A DNA stretch of 64,000 bases from Jannaschia pagri (GTDB taxonomy: Bacteria; Pseudomonadota; Alphaproteobacteria; Rhodobacterales; Rhodobacteraceae): the NCBI RefSeq assembly GCF_019655435.1, contig NZ_BPFH01000004.1:372001-436000 (forward strand), given 5' to 3'. Shown piece by piece: positions 47,291-61,104 of this stretch. The notes under the pieces are model-generated. The model made no database searches, was not told where the DNA came from, and worked only from the letters and a program-made list of their open reading frames with translations. Within the stretch, counting starts at the first letter, position 1; every line of letters begins with the position of its first letter. The position numbers and the translations under genes were made by a program.

Positions 47291-48703
47291 ATGTCCGCCT
47301 CCCTCGCGCGCCCGGTGCTGACCGATAGTGTCGTGACCCCATCAACGGGACTCGCGCAAACGGTGGTGCCCTTGGGCTTCCTCGTCTTCGACCTCGCAGG
47401 GTTTGTCGATGACATTGACGCGCGAACACAGCGCAGTCAGGGGGATGTCGCGACCTTGCGACAGGCTGGTGACAACATCAGTGATGCTATCCAGGCCGTG
47501 AACGCCGAAATCGCGGAGCTGTCACAGGTGGCCGCGGAAACCGAGGCCGCGGCGACGGCCCGGATCAGTTCCATCGCCGAAAACTCCGACCGGTTTCATA
47601 GGATGGCGAAATGGGGCACCGATGTGTCGCGCCGCACCTATGATCTTGAAGCACTGTTGAAGCAGATTGTGGCCAGTAACGGCGAAATTGCTCGTATTGC
47701 GCGGCAGGTGAACATTCTGGCGGTGAATGCCTCCATTGAGGCAGCGCGGGCCGGTGCTGCGGGGCGCGGCTTTGCCGTCGTGGCCGAGGCCATCAACGAT
47801 CTCTCCCGCAAAACGGCCGAGGCGGCGGGCGGAATATCGGACAGCATCTCATCGCTCGACGATTGGACGGCGGCCATGCGCGCTGATGCGACGGAATATG
47901 AGCCTGACTTTGAGAAAGGCATCGAAAGCGCGGCAGAGACGCGCCGCACGGTCGAAGGAATCGTGGGCGACATGGCCCGCGCGCGTGAACGGATCCAGGG
48001 GGTGGAGACGGCGATGACCTCGCTCGCGGCGGGCAACGACCGCGCCCAGCCGATCTATGACGCCATCGAAACAGCGGCCCATGCCACAGCCCACGAAGTG
48101 CGCCAGGCGCGGAAACGGTCTGGGAAAATGACCGATGCTTGCGAAGCCCTTCTCCAAAAGGCCGTAGAAATTGAAACAGATGGCCCAGATCATCGGTTCA
48201 TAGGGATTGCGAAGGACGTCGCGCAGGACGTGACGGCCGCGATGGAGGCCGGGCTTGCGGCGGGTCGTATCTCGCGGGAGGCCCTGTTCGATTTCCGATA
48301 TACGCCGATCCTGGGCACCGCGCCGCAGCAGCACGAGACGCCTTTCGCAGCCTTCATGGACCAAACAGTCCAGACGATCATCGAGGGCGCCTTGGGCCGC
48401 GATCCGTCTGTAATCCTGTGCTGTCCCTGTGATCGGAACGGCTACATTCCGACCCACAACCTCCGCTTTTCGAAACCGCAGGGTCCGGATCCCGCGTGGA
48501 ACAATGCCAATTGTCGCAATCGCCGGATCTTTGACGACCGGACAGGGTCCAAAGCGGGATCAAACCGCGCGCCGTTTTTGATCCAAGTTTACCGTCGCAA
48601 TATGGGTGGTGGGGAATTCGTGCTGATGAAGGATATCTCTGTGCCGTTGATCGTTGCGGGCCGCCATTGGGGTGGTCTGCGGCTCGCATATCGGGACGGC
48701 TAG
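47291..48703 (+). CDS. Cytosolic methyl-accepting chemotaxis protein with a cysteine-bearing C-terminal domain
   Basis: Chemoreceptor (470 aa) with no transmembrane segment. The signalling hairpin tip is IARQVNILAVNASIEAARAG (about 136-154). Instead of ending after the signalling domain, the protein has a C-terminal module (about 330-470) with a Cys-Cys-x-Cys (377-380) and Cys408, in the blocks DRNGYIPTHN, CRNRRIFDDRTGS and GRHWGGLRLAY. The cysteines could hold a metal or sense redox; that is inference. The ATG at 47291 follows CAGGAG. Confidence 0.86.
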   Translation: MSASLARPVLTDSVVTPSTGLAQTVVPLGFLVFDLAGFVDDIDARTQRSQGDVATLRQAGDNISDAIQAVNAEIAELSQVAAETEAAATARISSIAENSDRFHRMAKWGTDVSRRTYDLEALLKQIVASNGEIARIARQVNILAVNASIEAARAGAAGRGFAVVAEAINDLSRKTAEAAGGISDSISSLDDWTAAMRADATEYEPDFEKGIESAAETRRTVEGIVGDMARARERIQGVETAMTSLAAGNDRAQPIYDAIETAAHATAHEVRQARKRSGKMTDACEALLQKAVEIETDGPDHRFIGIAKDVAQDVTAAMEAGLAAGRISREALFDFRYTPILGTAPQQHETPFAAFMDQTVQTIIEGALGRDPSVILCCPCDRNGYIPTHNLRFSKPQGPDPAWNNANCRNRRIFDDRTGSKAGSNRAPFLIQVYRRNMGGGEFVLMKDISVPLIVAGRHWGGLRLAYRDG

Positions 48704-48707
48704 GCTG

Positions 48708-48730
48708 CGCCGATCCGGCGGGCGTTTTTT
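48708..48730 (+). terminator. Weak intrinsic terminator of the chemoreceptor gene
   Basis: CGCCG-ATC-CGGCG (48708-48720) is followed by GGCGTTTTTT. The stem is only five bases, so efficiency is doubtful, but position just after the stop fits. Confidence 0.5.
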
Positions 48731-48824
48731 GATCGGTCGCGGGGGCCGGTCTTTGCCTACCCCATTTTTGACAGCCAATTACCTGTTACCGTGTGCATCG
48801 CCTGGTCGCACACCCCCCGCCAAA

Positions 48825-48877
48825 CACTAAAACCTGAGTTTAGTGAGACCACGAAATCCGTCCGCTAGGTGGTCTCA
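48825..48877. repeat. Pair of overlapping hairpins
   Basis: CACTAAA/TTTAGTG (48825-48831, 48839-48845) and TGAGACCAC/GTGGTCTCA (48844-48852, 48869-48877) are perfect inverted repeats of seven and nine bases that share two bases. No gene covers them. Confidence 0.6.
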
Positions 48878-48932
48878 GCGGGTCGGTTCTACAGAGATCG
48901 TTTCTTGCAAGACGGCGCATCTCCGCCCCGTT

Positions 48933-48970
48933 AAAAAAAACCGCCGCACTCCAAAGATCGGAGGCGGCGG
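48933..48970 (-). terminator. Strong minus-strand terminator
   Basis: CCGCCGC-A-CTCC (48941-48952) pairs with GGAG-GCGGCGG (48960-48970) around a seven-base loop, leaving one bulged A. On the minus strand the hairpin is followed by eight T (48933-48940). It ends transcription coming from the LexA-box small gene, and possibly from ligA-recG, at about 180 bases after the small gene. Confidence 0.85.
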
Positions 48971-49150
48971 GACAGGTGCATCAGGATCGCGCAGGCAGTG
49001 GCCGAAGGTGTCAGAAGCCTTTGGCGTATCGCCAGTTACCGGGGAAGCAAGCGGCGCCATCATCGACATGGGGAAGCGATGCTGGTGGAGAGACGATCCA
49101 GACGCGGGCAGAAACGCAACGTCAGCTTAAAAGATCACGGGGCGGGCCGA

Positions 49151-49276
49151 TCACGCCACAAGGTTCGGCAGGTGAAGCAGGCTGAGCATCAGGGTCACCA
49201 ACCACACGCCACCAAGGACATCGTACAACAAACCATCGTCGGTTTGCGGATCGATCTGGAAAAGCTTGCGTAGCAT
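49151..49276 (-). CDS. Small single-helix membrane protein behind a LexA box
   Basis: Protein of 41 residues: a short charged start (MLRKLFQIDPQTDDG) and a hydrophobic helix about 18-37 (VLGGVWLVTLMLSLLHLP). An AGGTGA ribosome-binding site precedes the ATG. The region upstream holds a GTTC-N7-GTTC LexA-type site (read on this strand) and the transcript has a strong terminator downstream. It lies 105 bases after the recG stop. Size and topology recall SOS-induced inner-membrane inhibitors such as SidA of Caulobacter and TisB of E. coli, but there is no sequence match that I can claim. Confidence 0.5.
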   Translation of the reverse strand: MLRKLFQIDPQTDDGLLYDVLGGVWLVTLMLSLLHLPNLVA

Positions 49277-49309
49277 GGGGTCACCTGTTCTTGATGCTCT
49301 TGTTGTTCT

Positions 49310-49367
49310 TTTGTTCTCATATTGAGGACAGTCTGTAAAGAACTTTATGGGAACATATGAGAACAAA
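49310..49367. repeat. Thirteen-base inverted repeat around the LexA-type box
   Basis: TTTGTTCTCATAT (49310-49322) is the exact reverse complement of ATATGAGAACAAA (49355-49367), with 32 bases between. The right arm abuts the LexA-type box. The arms are long and perfect for a chance event in this GC-rich DNA. Confidence 0.65.
49340..49354 (-). promoter_or_regulatory. LexA-type SOS box
   Basis: GAAC-TTTATGG-GAAC on the plus strand equals GTTC-N7-GTTC on the minus strand, the direct-repeat LexA site of alphaproteobacteria (unlike the palindromic E. coli box). It is 63 bases before the small membrane-protein ATG. Confidence 0.75.
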
Positions 49368-49381
49368 TAGCGCTCGTTCTC

Positions 49382-54923
<5,542 letters not shown>

Positions 54924-55637
54924 CTAGGCCGACATCAGGTCCTTATCACCGGCGGAAGCGGACTGCGGGTCCCGCAAGACGTAGCCCCGTCCCCAGACGG
55001 TCTCGATGTGGTTTTGGCCCCCGGTCGCTTCGGACAGCTTCTTGCGTAGCTTGCAGATGAAGACATCGATTATCTTCAACTCTGGCTCATCCATGCCGCC
55101 GTAGAGATGGTTAAGGAACATCTCCTTAGTAAGCGTCGTGCCTTTGCGCAGGGACAAAAGCTCCAACATTTGGTATTCCTTGCCAGTCAGGTGAACGGTC
55201 CGCCCGTCAACTTCAACCGACTTCGCATCCAGGTTCACTTCTACCGCGCCGGTGCGGATAACCGACTGCGAGTGACCCTTGGACCGGCGAACAATTGCAT
55301 GGATCCGCGCGATCAGTTCATCGCGGTGGAATGGCTTCGTCATATAGTCGTCTGCACCGAACCCGAAGCCGCGAATCTTGTTCTGCGTGTCGTCAGACCC
55401 GGATAGGATCAGGATTGGCGTTTCAATTCGACTCATCCGAAGTTGCTTCAGAACGTCGTGCCCATTCATGTCGGGCAATTTCAAGTCGAGCAGGATCAAA
55501 TCGTAATCATAGAGTTTTGCCAGATCGATGCCCTCTTCGCCCATATCGGTCGAATAGACATTGAGATTCGCACTCCCGAGCATCATTTCAATGCTCTTGG
55601 AAGTGGTTGGGTCGTCTTCTACGAGCAGGATTCGCAT
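54924..55637 (-). CDS. ctrA: Cell-cycle master response regulator CtrA
   Basis: OmpR-type response regulator (237 aa) controlling motility, cell cycle and, in Rhodobacterales, gene transfer agent and flagellar genes. The acidic pocket is VEDD and the phosphorylated residue Asp51 sits in [13 protein letters not shown], exactly the numbering of Caulobacter CtrA. The effector domain has the typical [16 protein letters not shown]-like linker (here [19 protein letters not shown]) and ends [11 protein letters not shown]. The ATG at 55637 follows CGGGAG at six bases; the frame start two codons earlier has none. Confidence 0.95.
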   Translation of the reverse strand: MRILLVEDDPTTSKSIEMMLGSANLNVYSTDMGEEGIDLAKLYDYDLILLDLKLPDMNGHDVLKQLRMSRIETPILILSGSDDTQNKIRGFGFGADDYMTKPFHRDELIARIHAIVRRSKGHSQSVIRTGAVEVNLDAKSVEVDGRTVHLTGKEYQMLELLSLRKGTTLTKEMFLNHLYGGMDEPELKIIDVFICKLRKKLSEATGGQNHIETVWGRGYVLRDPQSASAGDKDLMSA

Positions 55638-55687
55638 GGCCATCTCCCGGCGGTGCTATTGTGTACTCCGACCTTTGCGTGAATTAG

Positions 55688-55702
55688 TTAACTTACCGTT
55701 AC
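55688..55702. promoter_or_regulatory. CtrA-type site upstream of ctrA
   Basis: TTAA-CTTACCG-TTAC matches TTAA-N7-TTAA at seven of eight fixed bases. It lies 51 bases before the ctrA start, between sciP and ctrA, which fits self-regulation of ctrA. Confidence 0.55.
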
Positions 55703-55731
55703 CCTGCGCGAAGTCCTGCACTGCTTACAAC

Positions 55732-56010
55732 TCAAGACTGTCGATATTGCTGAATAAGTGTGGTTTTGAGACCCTCGGTCCCATGCGCCGATACGGCAGC
55801 GGCCCACCCCGCGTATTCTTCCTCGGATAGCTCATACCATTCTATCGCTTCCTCCAGTGTAATGAGGCCCGACTCGACCCCCATGACAACCATTGCCTTA
55901 CGTCGCGCGACCCATCGCGTCGTGCCCCGCGGCGGCAAATCAGCGCGCGTCAACTGTCGACCGTCGGGCAGCGTAACCACCCTTGGACCCGGCCCTTTCC
56001 TGAGATACAT
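55732..56010 (-). CDS. sciP: CtrA inhibitory protein SciP (DUF1153)
   Basis: Small DUF1153 protein (92 aa). The family includes SciP, the small CtrA inhibitory protein that binds CtrA or its promoters and blocks its activation. Conserved segments are LPDGRQLTRADLPPRGTTRWV and RRKAMVVMGVESGLITLEEA, then a helix-turn-helix-like EEYAGWAAAVSAHGTEGLK. Start ATG 56010 follows AGGAGG. It lies 94 bases upstream of ctrA in the same direction and may be co-transcribed. Confidence 0.85.
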   Translation of the reverse strand: MYLRKGPGPRVVTLPDGRQLTRADLPPRGTTRWVARRKAMVVMGVESGLITLEEAIEWYELSEEEYAGWAAAVSAHGTEGLKTTLIQQYRQS

Positions 56011-56134
56011 CAAAGCCTCCTACTCGTTTATCGCGTGTCATCTCTGAGCCCGTTGGCGTTAAGCGAGCGTGAAGGAGCCACTTGAAAATACTTCGGATTT
56101 TCCCAGATCGCTGGAACACCCGCCGGAGGCCGCT

Positions 56135-57274
56135 ATGCCACTTGATGCCAAACGTAACTCTCTGGGTTTTGCCAAAGCCCCATCCGACACGCGGGTCGTC
56201 GTCGCCATGTCCGGCGGTGTGGACAGCTCCGTCGTGGCCGCGCAATTGGCTGAAGAAGGCTATGATGTGGTTGGCGTGACCCTTCAACTCTATGATCATG
56301 GCGCCGCCCTCGCGAAAAAGGGTGCTTGTTGTGCCGGGCGCGACATTCATGATGCCCGCCGGGTCGCTGAAACCATGGGGTTTCCGCACTATGTCCTTGA
56401 TTATGAGAATTCTTTTCGGGAATCGGTCATCGAAGAATTCGCCGATTCCTACCTCGGTGGTGCGACGCCTGTGCCGTGCATTCGGTGCAATGAACGGGTG
56501 AAATTTCGCGACCTGCTGGAAACGGCCAAGGACCTAGATGCCGATTGCATGGCGACTGGTCATTACATCCAGCGTCGCCTTGGGGCATCCGGGGCGGAGC
56601 TTCACCGCGCCGCCGATCCCGTTCGGGATCAATCGTATTTTCTGTTCTCAACCACGTCGGAGCAGCTTGATTACCTGCGATTCCCCCTGGGGCACCTTGA
56701 GGACAAGGCCGCGACGCGTGCGCTGGCGGCCAAATACGGATTGCCGGTCGCGGATAAGCCAGACAGTCAGGACATCTGCTTTGTTCCGAACGGCGACTAT
56801 GCGTCGGTGATTGAAAAACTACGTCCGGGCGCCGGAGAGCCGGGACACATCGTGGACCTCGACGGCAAACCCCTCGGGACACACCACGGTGTCATTCACT
56901 ACACGATCGGTCAAAGGCGGGGCCTTGGCATTGGGGGCCTGTCGGAGCCGCTTTATGTGGTGAAACTCGACCCTGAGACCCGGCAAGTTGTGGTTGGACC
57001 GAAATCTGCGCTTGCCACACGGCTGGTGCCCCTGCGTGAACTCAACTGGTTGGGGGACGCGCCGCTCGAGTCACGGTCAGAATGGCATATCGGCGTCAAA
57101 GTCCGATCCACCCGTCCACCGCGTGAGGCCATCTTACGGCCAAAGGGCGAAGGGTTTGCGGAGGTCGAGTTGTTGACGCCAGAAGAAGGCGTCAGCCCGG
57201 GCCAAGCTTGCGTCTTTTATGACATGGACAGCACCCGCGTGTTCGGCGGCGGTTGGATCTGGCGCGGCTATTGA
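56135..57274 (+). CDS. mnmA: tRNA-specific 2-thiouridylase
   Basis: Makes the 2-thio modification at U34 of Lys, Glu and Gln tRNAs (379 aa). The PP-loop is [12 protein letters not shown], the catalytic cysteines are in [11 protein letters not shown] and [12 protein letters not shown], and the end has the usual beta-barrel domain. ATG 56135 follows CCGGAGG; an upstream GTG at 56069 is less convincing. It is divergent from sciP. Confidence 0.95.
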   Translation: MPLDAKRNSLGFAKAPSDTRVVVAMSGGVDSSVVAAQLAEEGYDVVGVTLQLYDHGAALAKKGACCAGRDIHDARRVAETMGFPHYVLDYENSFRESVIEEFADSYLGGATPVPCIRCNERVKFRDLLETAKDLDADCMATGHYIQRRLGASGAELHRAADPVRDQSYFLFSTTSEQLDYLRFPLGHLEDKAATRALAAKYGLPVADKPDSQDICFVPNGDYASVIEKLRPGAGEPGHIVDLDGKPLGTHHGVIHYTIGQRRGLGIGGLSEPLYVVKLDPETRQVVVGPKSALATRLVPLRELNWLGDAPLESRSEWHIGVKVRSTRPPREAILRPKGEGFAEVELLTPEEGVSPGQACVFYDMDSTRVFGGGWIWRGY

Positions 57275-57541
57275 CGCAACACTGACGCGGGACACTTTCG
57301 AGCGTCCTTTTGCGCGGGGCGCGCCGTCAGTATGGGTCTATTAACGTTGTCGTGCAGTGGGCGAGGAGACCGTCGCGTCAGCCTCAACCATGGCTTCCCA
57401 CAAGGCTGTTCTGCTCGGTGTGTTTCAGCGACCTCTTTCGAAACGCCGCCAGCACCAACTTATTTTATACATATGAAACAAGGTATTACCGCCCCTTCAC
57501 CCGCACAGCGAGCAAATATGTGAAGAAAATTAACATTGGGA

Positions 57542-57569
57542 CTTGAACGGCCCAGACCGCTCACCATCT
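57542..57569 (+). promoter_or_regulatory. Heat-shock (sigma-32/RpoH)-like promoter before the DUF2852 gene
   Basis: CTTGAA (57542-57547), 14 bases, then CACCATCT (57562-57569) resembles the CTTGAA...CCCCATNT pattern of RpoH promoters. The predicted start falls at the dyad at 57576. Confidence 0.5.
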
Positions 57570-57575
57570 CTTGTC

Positions 57576-57594
57576 ATGTGAAAGGCATTCACAT
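57576..57594. repeat. Dyad at the start of the DUF2852 transcript
   Basis: ATGTGAA-AGGCA-TTCACAT is a perfect 7+5+7 dyad 20 bases before the ATG. It could be a hairpin in the leader or an operator; half-site spacing is one base too long for a CRP site. Confidence 0.5.
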
Positions 57595-57614
57595 CAACCA
57601 AAGAGGAGACAGAG

Positions 57615-58046
57615 ATGACACCGTCCACCGCCTACGCCGGCCAAACGACTTCCGGTAACTGGCTCACCCGTACCGAAGCTTGGCTCGACGCGCGCGGCAA
57701 AGGCGCATGGATCGCTGCGATGGTCCTAGGCTTTGTCTTCTTCTGGCCCGTCGGCCTTGCCCTTCTCGCCTACATGATCTGGAGCAAACGCATGTTTTCC
57801 GACCGCAAAACCTCAATGACCTGCTCATCGCGTCGCACGGCCAAGATGAATCGCATGCGCAGCTCCGGCAACGCCGCCTTCGACGCCTATAAGGCTGACA
57901 TGCTGCGCCGCCTGGAGGAAGAACAGGAAGCCTTCCAAGACTATCTTCAGCGCCTGCGCGAAGCCAAGGACAAGGCCGAGTTCGACCAGTTCATGGAAGA
58001 GCGCGCCAAGCGCGGCGGCGATTCTGACGCCACGGTCGAGGCCTAA
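57615..58046 (+). CDS. DUF2852 membrane protein
   Basis: Protein of 143 residues of the DUF2852 family, common in Rhodobacterales. A hydrophobic pair of segments (about 28-55, GAWIAAMVLGFVFFWPVGLA) suggests a short hairpin in the membrane, followed by a soluble tail of charged helices with coiled-coil potential (about 95-135, rich in E, R, K and Q). Function unknown; arrangement resembles phage-shock-like membrane sensors. Preceded by GAGGAGA. Confidence 0.85.
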   Translation: MTPSTAYAGQTTSGNWLTRTEAWLDARGKGAWIAAMVLGFVFFWPVGLALLAYMIWSKRMFSDRKTSMTCSSRRTAKMNRMRSSGNAAFDAYKADMLRRLEEEQEAFQDYLQRLREAKDKAEFDQFMEERAKRGGDSDATVEA

Positions 58047-58115
58047 TCACCAACCGCACCCAGACCTGGTCCCCCACGGGGGGCCAGTCCCCAGACACAC
58101 ACTCGACCCACAGAG

Positions 58116-58571
58116 ATGGACATGACCCCAACCGCACCGATATCAGGCCTTCCCGATCCAGAGTATCAGCCGGAATTCTACGGCGGTGTCCTCACCAAAC
58201 GCGCCGTCGCTTGGGCAATCGATGTCGCGCTTATCACCGGCTTTACGTTCTTGGTCGGCCTTTTGACCTTGTCGATTGGGTGGTTCCTGTGGCCCATCAC
58301 ATTCGTTCTGACCGGCTTTCTCTATCGCACTGCGACATTAAGCAATCGAAGCGCGACCTGGGGCATGCGCCTTATGGGGATTGAACTGCGGGACATTCGG
58401 GGCGACCGTTTTGATGGCATGACGGCCACCTTCCATGTGCTGGGCTACTACGCATCGATGGCCTTCTTGCTGCCCGCCTTAGCTTCGATTGCGTCCATGT
58501 TGATCACGGACCGTCGGCAGAGCCTTACGGATTTGCTGCTGGGGACGGGGGCTATCAATCGTCCATCCTGA
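58116..58571 (+). CDS. RDD family membrane protein
   Basis: Membrane protein of 151 residues of the RDD family, with the opening pattern YGGVLTKRAVAWAIDVALI and about three helices, then NRSATWGMRLMGIELRD and ITDRRQSLTDLLLGTGAI. No defined function; the family is thought to act in membrane transport. Seventy bases after the DUF2852 gene, and a tandem hairpin terminator follows. Confidence 0.85.
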   Translation: MDMTPTAPISGLPDPEYQPEFYGGVLTKRAVAWAIDVALITGFTFLVGLLTLSIGWFLWPITFVLTGFLYRTATLSNRSATWGMRLMGIELRDIRGDRFDGMTATFHVLGYYASMAFLLPALASIASMLITDRRQSLTDLLLGTGAINRPS

Positions 58572-58592
58572 CGCGCCATCCCTGCGTCAAAT

Positions 58593-58631
58593 GCGCCCCT
58601 CGGGCGCGACAGTCCGGGCCATTGGCCCGGA
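58593..58631 (+). terminator. Tandem hairpins behind the RDD gene
   Basis: GCGCCC-CTC-GGGCGC (58593-58607) and TCCGGGCC-ATT-GGCCCGGA (58613-58631) are perfect stems in the gap before bpt. The second is followed by TTACTTGATT, a weak U-rich tract. They probably end the DUF2852-RDD transcript. Confidence 0.65.
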
Positions 58632-58745
58632 TTACTTGATTCTGAGCCAAAAACGCAGGCGGCGCCGCGCCGGGCACGACCTTTTCCGTTGACGTGATCC
58701 CGGTCGTGGTTAGGCTCCCGTTAATCACCGAGGATTGAGCTTTCC

Positions 58746-59576
58746 ATGCGCCACAGCCTTCCGCTGACGCCGCAGTTCTACGTAACCGCGCCGCAAGCCT
58801 GCCCCTATCTTGACGGGCGCCGGGAACGGAAACTGTTTACGGCGTTGCAGGGGTCCGGTGCGTCCGATTTGAACGACAAACTGTCGAAGCAAGGGTTTCG
58901 TAGGTCCCAGAACGTTCTTTATCGACCAAGCTGCGCGGATTGTACCGCTTGTCTGTCGGCCCGGATCCGGATTGCGGATTTCGCGTGTAACAGGTCGCAA
59001 CGGAAAGTCCTGAAGCGCAACGCCCATCTGAGGCGTGAAATCACATCCCCCTGGGCGACCGAGGCCCAATACGCGCTCTTCCGCCATTATCTGGAGGCGC
59101 GGCACGCCGATGGCGGCATGGCGGATATGGATATCTTCGAGTTTGCCGCGATGATCGAGGAAACACCGATCCGCACGCGTGTCATCGAGTACTGGGACGA
59201 TCGGCCTGTCGCGACCGGAGGCGAGTCCAAATTGCGCGCCGTCTGCCTGACCGATGTCCTCGATGATGGCCTGTCGATGGTCTATTCCTTTTACGATCCA
59301 GACGTTCCGCAGGATAGTCTGGGCACCCATATCATTCTCGACCATATCGACATTTCGCGAGAGGCGGAGCTCCCCTACGTGTATCTGGGATATTGGGTGC
59401 CTGGGTCACCGAAGATGGGGTACAAAGCTCACTTCAAGGCCCTGGAGATCTATAAGAACAGATCTTGGCAACCCATCGGCGACCCGAAAGACCATGCCGA
59501 GGAAACCCATCCGTTGTCAGTCGAGCCGATCTCCGAGCAGGTTGCGCGCATCGACCTACCTGATGCAGCGACCTAA
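58746..59576 (+). CDS. bpt: Leucyl/phenylalanyl-type aminoacyl transferase for Asp/Glu N-ends (Bpt)
   Basis: Transfers leucine to proteins with N-terminal Asp or Glu, feeding the bacterial N-end rule pathway (276 aa). Family blocks include the cysteine-rich [14 protein letters not shown] and [14 protein letters not shown], and [18 protein letters not shown]. Eukaryotic ATE1-like fold. Length matches Bpt. The ATG at 58746 has only a weak ribosome-binding site (GAGGATTG). Confidence 0.88.
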   Translation: MRHSLPLTPQFYVTAPQACPYLDGRRERKLFTALQGSGASDLNDKLSKQGFRRSQNVLYRPSCADCTACLSARIRIADFACNRSQRKVLKRNAHLRREITSPWATEAQYALFRHYLEARHADGGMADMDIFEFAAMIEETPIRTRVIEYWDDRPVATGGESKLRAVCLTDVLDDGLSMVYSFYDPDVPQDSLGTHIILDHIDISREAELPYVYLGYWVPGSPKMGYKAHFKALEIYKNRSWQPIGDPKDHAEETHPLSVEPISEQVARIDLPDAAT

Positions 59577-59589
59577 AGCGGCGCCAAAC

Positions 59590-61104
59590 TCAGGGAAGCT
59601 GCAGGGTATGGCTGATCGGCGCGACAGCCACGGTCTGCGACCGGCTTCCTAGGGCCCAAGAAAACAGGGCAGTTACTGTATCTGGCGCAGTCCTGCCAAT
59701 GACGATGGCGCTTCCATCCTGGGCGGCGGCAAACGTGGCACGATCCAGAAGGCGCGTAATGACGGTGGCCCGCTGATTATCGTCATCCAGAACCCGATAG
59801 ATGCTTTGGGCTGGAACACCGCCCCGGCGGGCGGTCGCCACCCCAGCATTCAGACCCCCACCATATGTTACCAGCCCGAGGCCAGCCTCAGCCATGGGTG
59901 GCAGGAGGGCGTTCAGCGCAGATCGGTTGGCCGCAAGCCCCCCTCTGCTCCGATCCAGGATCGCGACGCCTTCGGGCATCGCGGCGAGCGCACCGGCCAG
60001 GGATACTTCTGCTGTCTGCGCCGTTCCGCCAAGCGTCAGAGCGTCGGCCATCAGCAAGACCTCATGACCCGCGGTGCGGTAGGTTGCGACGGCCTCCGCC
60101 GCATCGGGGGCGGTTGGATCAACGGCGAATGCCACCGGAAAGGAGAACCCCAACAGGTTCTCGCGGCTCACCCCTGTGTCGGGATCGTCAATCAGCACGA
60201 TAGAGAAGAGCGGCTTCCCCTCGGGGTTTTCAAACGGTTCCCCATTCACCACGAGCGCGGGTCCACGGGGCTGCGCCTCGGCAGATGCTGCTTCCGCCGC
60301 CGCCTCGCGCTCACTGTCGAGAACGATCAGGCGGGGCGTGATCTGAGCTTCCGCCACCACCTCTGGCGCAGTGGCAGCCACCGCTGAGGTCGCGTTGGGC
60401 CCCGCACGGTCTTCCGCATCCACCAAATCGGCGGAATCGGCGGACACGACCTCCGCCCGATCCGGCGGCGGCGTCACTGGTGCGATTGCCAGCGTTTCAT
60501 TCGCTGGACCATCAGTGGGCGCCGCTGGCTCCGGTGCAGCCTGCCCTGCGACGTCTGCAGCCAACACTTCGTCCTCCGTCACGGGCGCTTCGCGGAAGGT
60601 TTGCGGCGCTCCTTCGATAACTTCTGCGGGGACCACGGGTTGTTCCCCAACAGAGGGTGCTGTCACGGTGGCGATGGAAAAGCTGGCCTGGGGCTGGGCA
60701 GCCGTCGTTGTATCTGGCGACGGAGCAGGCGCTAGGGCACCCTGCCCCAACGGCGCCGACCCACCCTCCGCCACACGGGTCAAATCGGGGTCTGCACCCG
60801 GCACGACAGGATCGAGGTCAACCGGGGGGCGGTTAAATTCGCTGGCGGCGGGCAGATCAACACCGTCGGCCGCCGCAACTTCGCGTGCAGGTGGCGTCGC
60901 GCCGGAGCGCTCCGGCAAGGGGGCTGGCACGGTGGGAACCGCGTCAGACGTGGTCGTGTCAACAACGGGTGCTTGCGGCGCCACGCCGGGCTGCGCAACG
61001 ACACCTGGATCCTGCGGCGCGGGCGCGAGCAAAAGCACACCGGCGATCAACAAGACCGATAGGCCCAGGCCGCTTCCCGCTCCGACCAAGAGTCCTCGCC
61101 ACAT
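59590..61104 (-). CDS. Divergent polysaccharide deacetylase family protein (YibQ-like)
   Basis: Protein of 504 residues. A single N-terminal anchor (about 1-28, LVGAGSGLGLSVLLIAGVLL) is followed by a long Pro/Ala/Glu-rich region to about 275 with little predicted structure. The C-terminal deacetylase-like barrel (about 300-500) holds VVNGEPFENPEGKPLFSIVL and IVLIDDPDTG. The family lacks classical NodB metal motifs, so activity is uncertain; a periplasmic, cell-envelope role is likely. Start at 61104 follows CGGGAGAGG. Confidence 0.82.
   Translation of the reverse strand: MWRGLLVGAGSGLGLSVLLIAGVLLLAPAPQDPGVVAQPGVAPQAPVVDTTTSDAVPTVPAPLPERSGATPPAREVAAADGVDLPAASEFNRPPVDLDPVVPGADPDLTRVAEGGSAPLGQGALAPAPSPDTTTAAQPQASFSIATVTAPSVGEQPVVPAEVIEGAPQTFREAPVTEDEVLAADVAGQAAPEPAAPTDGPANETLAIAPVTPPPDRAEVVSADSADLVDAEDRAGPNATSAVAATAPEVVAEAQITPRLIVLDSEREAAAEAASAEAQPRGPALVVNGEPFENPEGKPLFSIVLIDDPDTGVSRENLLGFSFPVAFAVDPTAPDAAEAVATYRTAGHEVLLMADALTLGGTAQTAEVSLAGALAAMPEGVAILDRSRGGLAANRSALNALLPPMAEAGLGLVTYGGGLNAGVATARRGGVPAQSIYRVLDDDNQRATVITRLLDRATFAAAQDGSAIVIGRTAPDTVTALFSWALGSRSQTVAVAPISHTLQLP

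Larger units (their letters stand above)
48704..49150. other. Intergenic region with terminators and hairpins between the chemoreceptor and the LexA-box gene
   Basis: It holds a weak terminator for the chemoreceptor (48708-48730), two nested hairpins (48825-48877) and a strong minus-strand terminator (48933-48970). No protein-coding gene is recognised. Confidence 0.6.
57275..57614. other. Intergenic region upstream of the DUF2852 gene
   Basis: About 340 bases. The last 75 contain a sigma-32-like promoter and a perfect dyad; the rest holds no gene or terminator that I can support. Confidence 0.5.

Noticed and set aside
57576-57594. A CRP-binding site upstream of the DUF2852 gene
   Set aside because: The half-sites TGTGA and TCACA are separated by seven bases instead of six; recorded only as a dyad.
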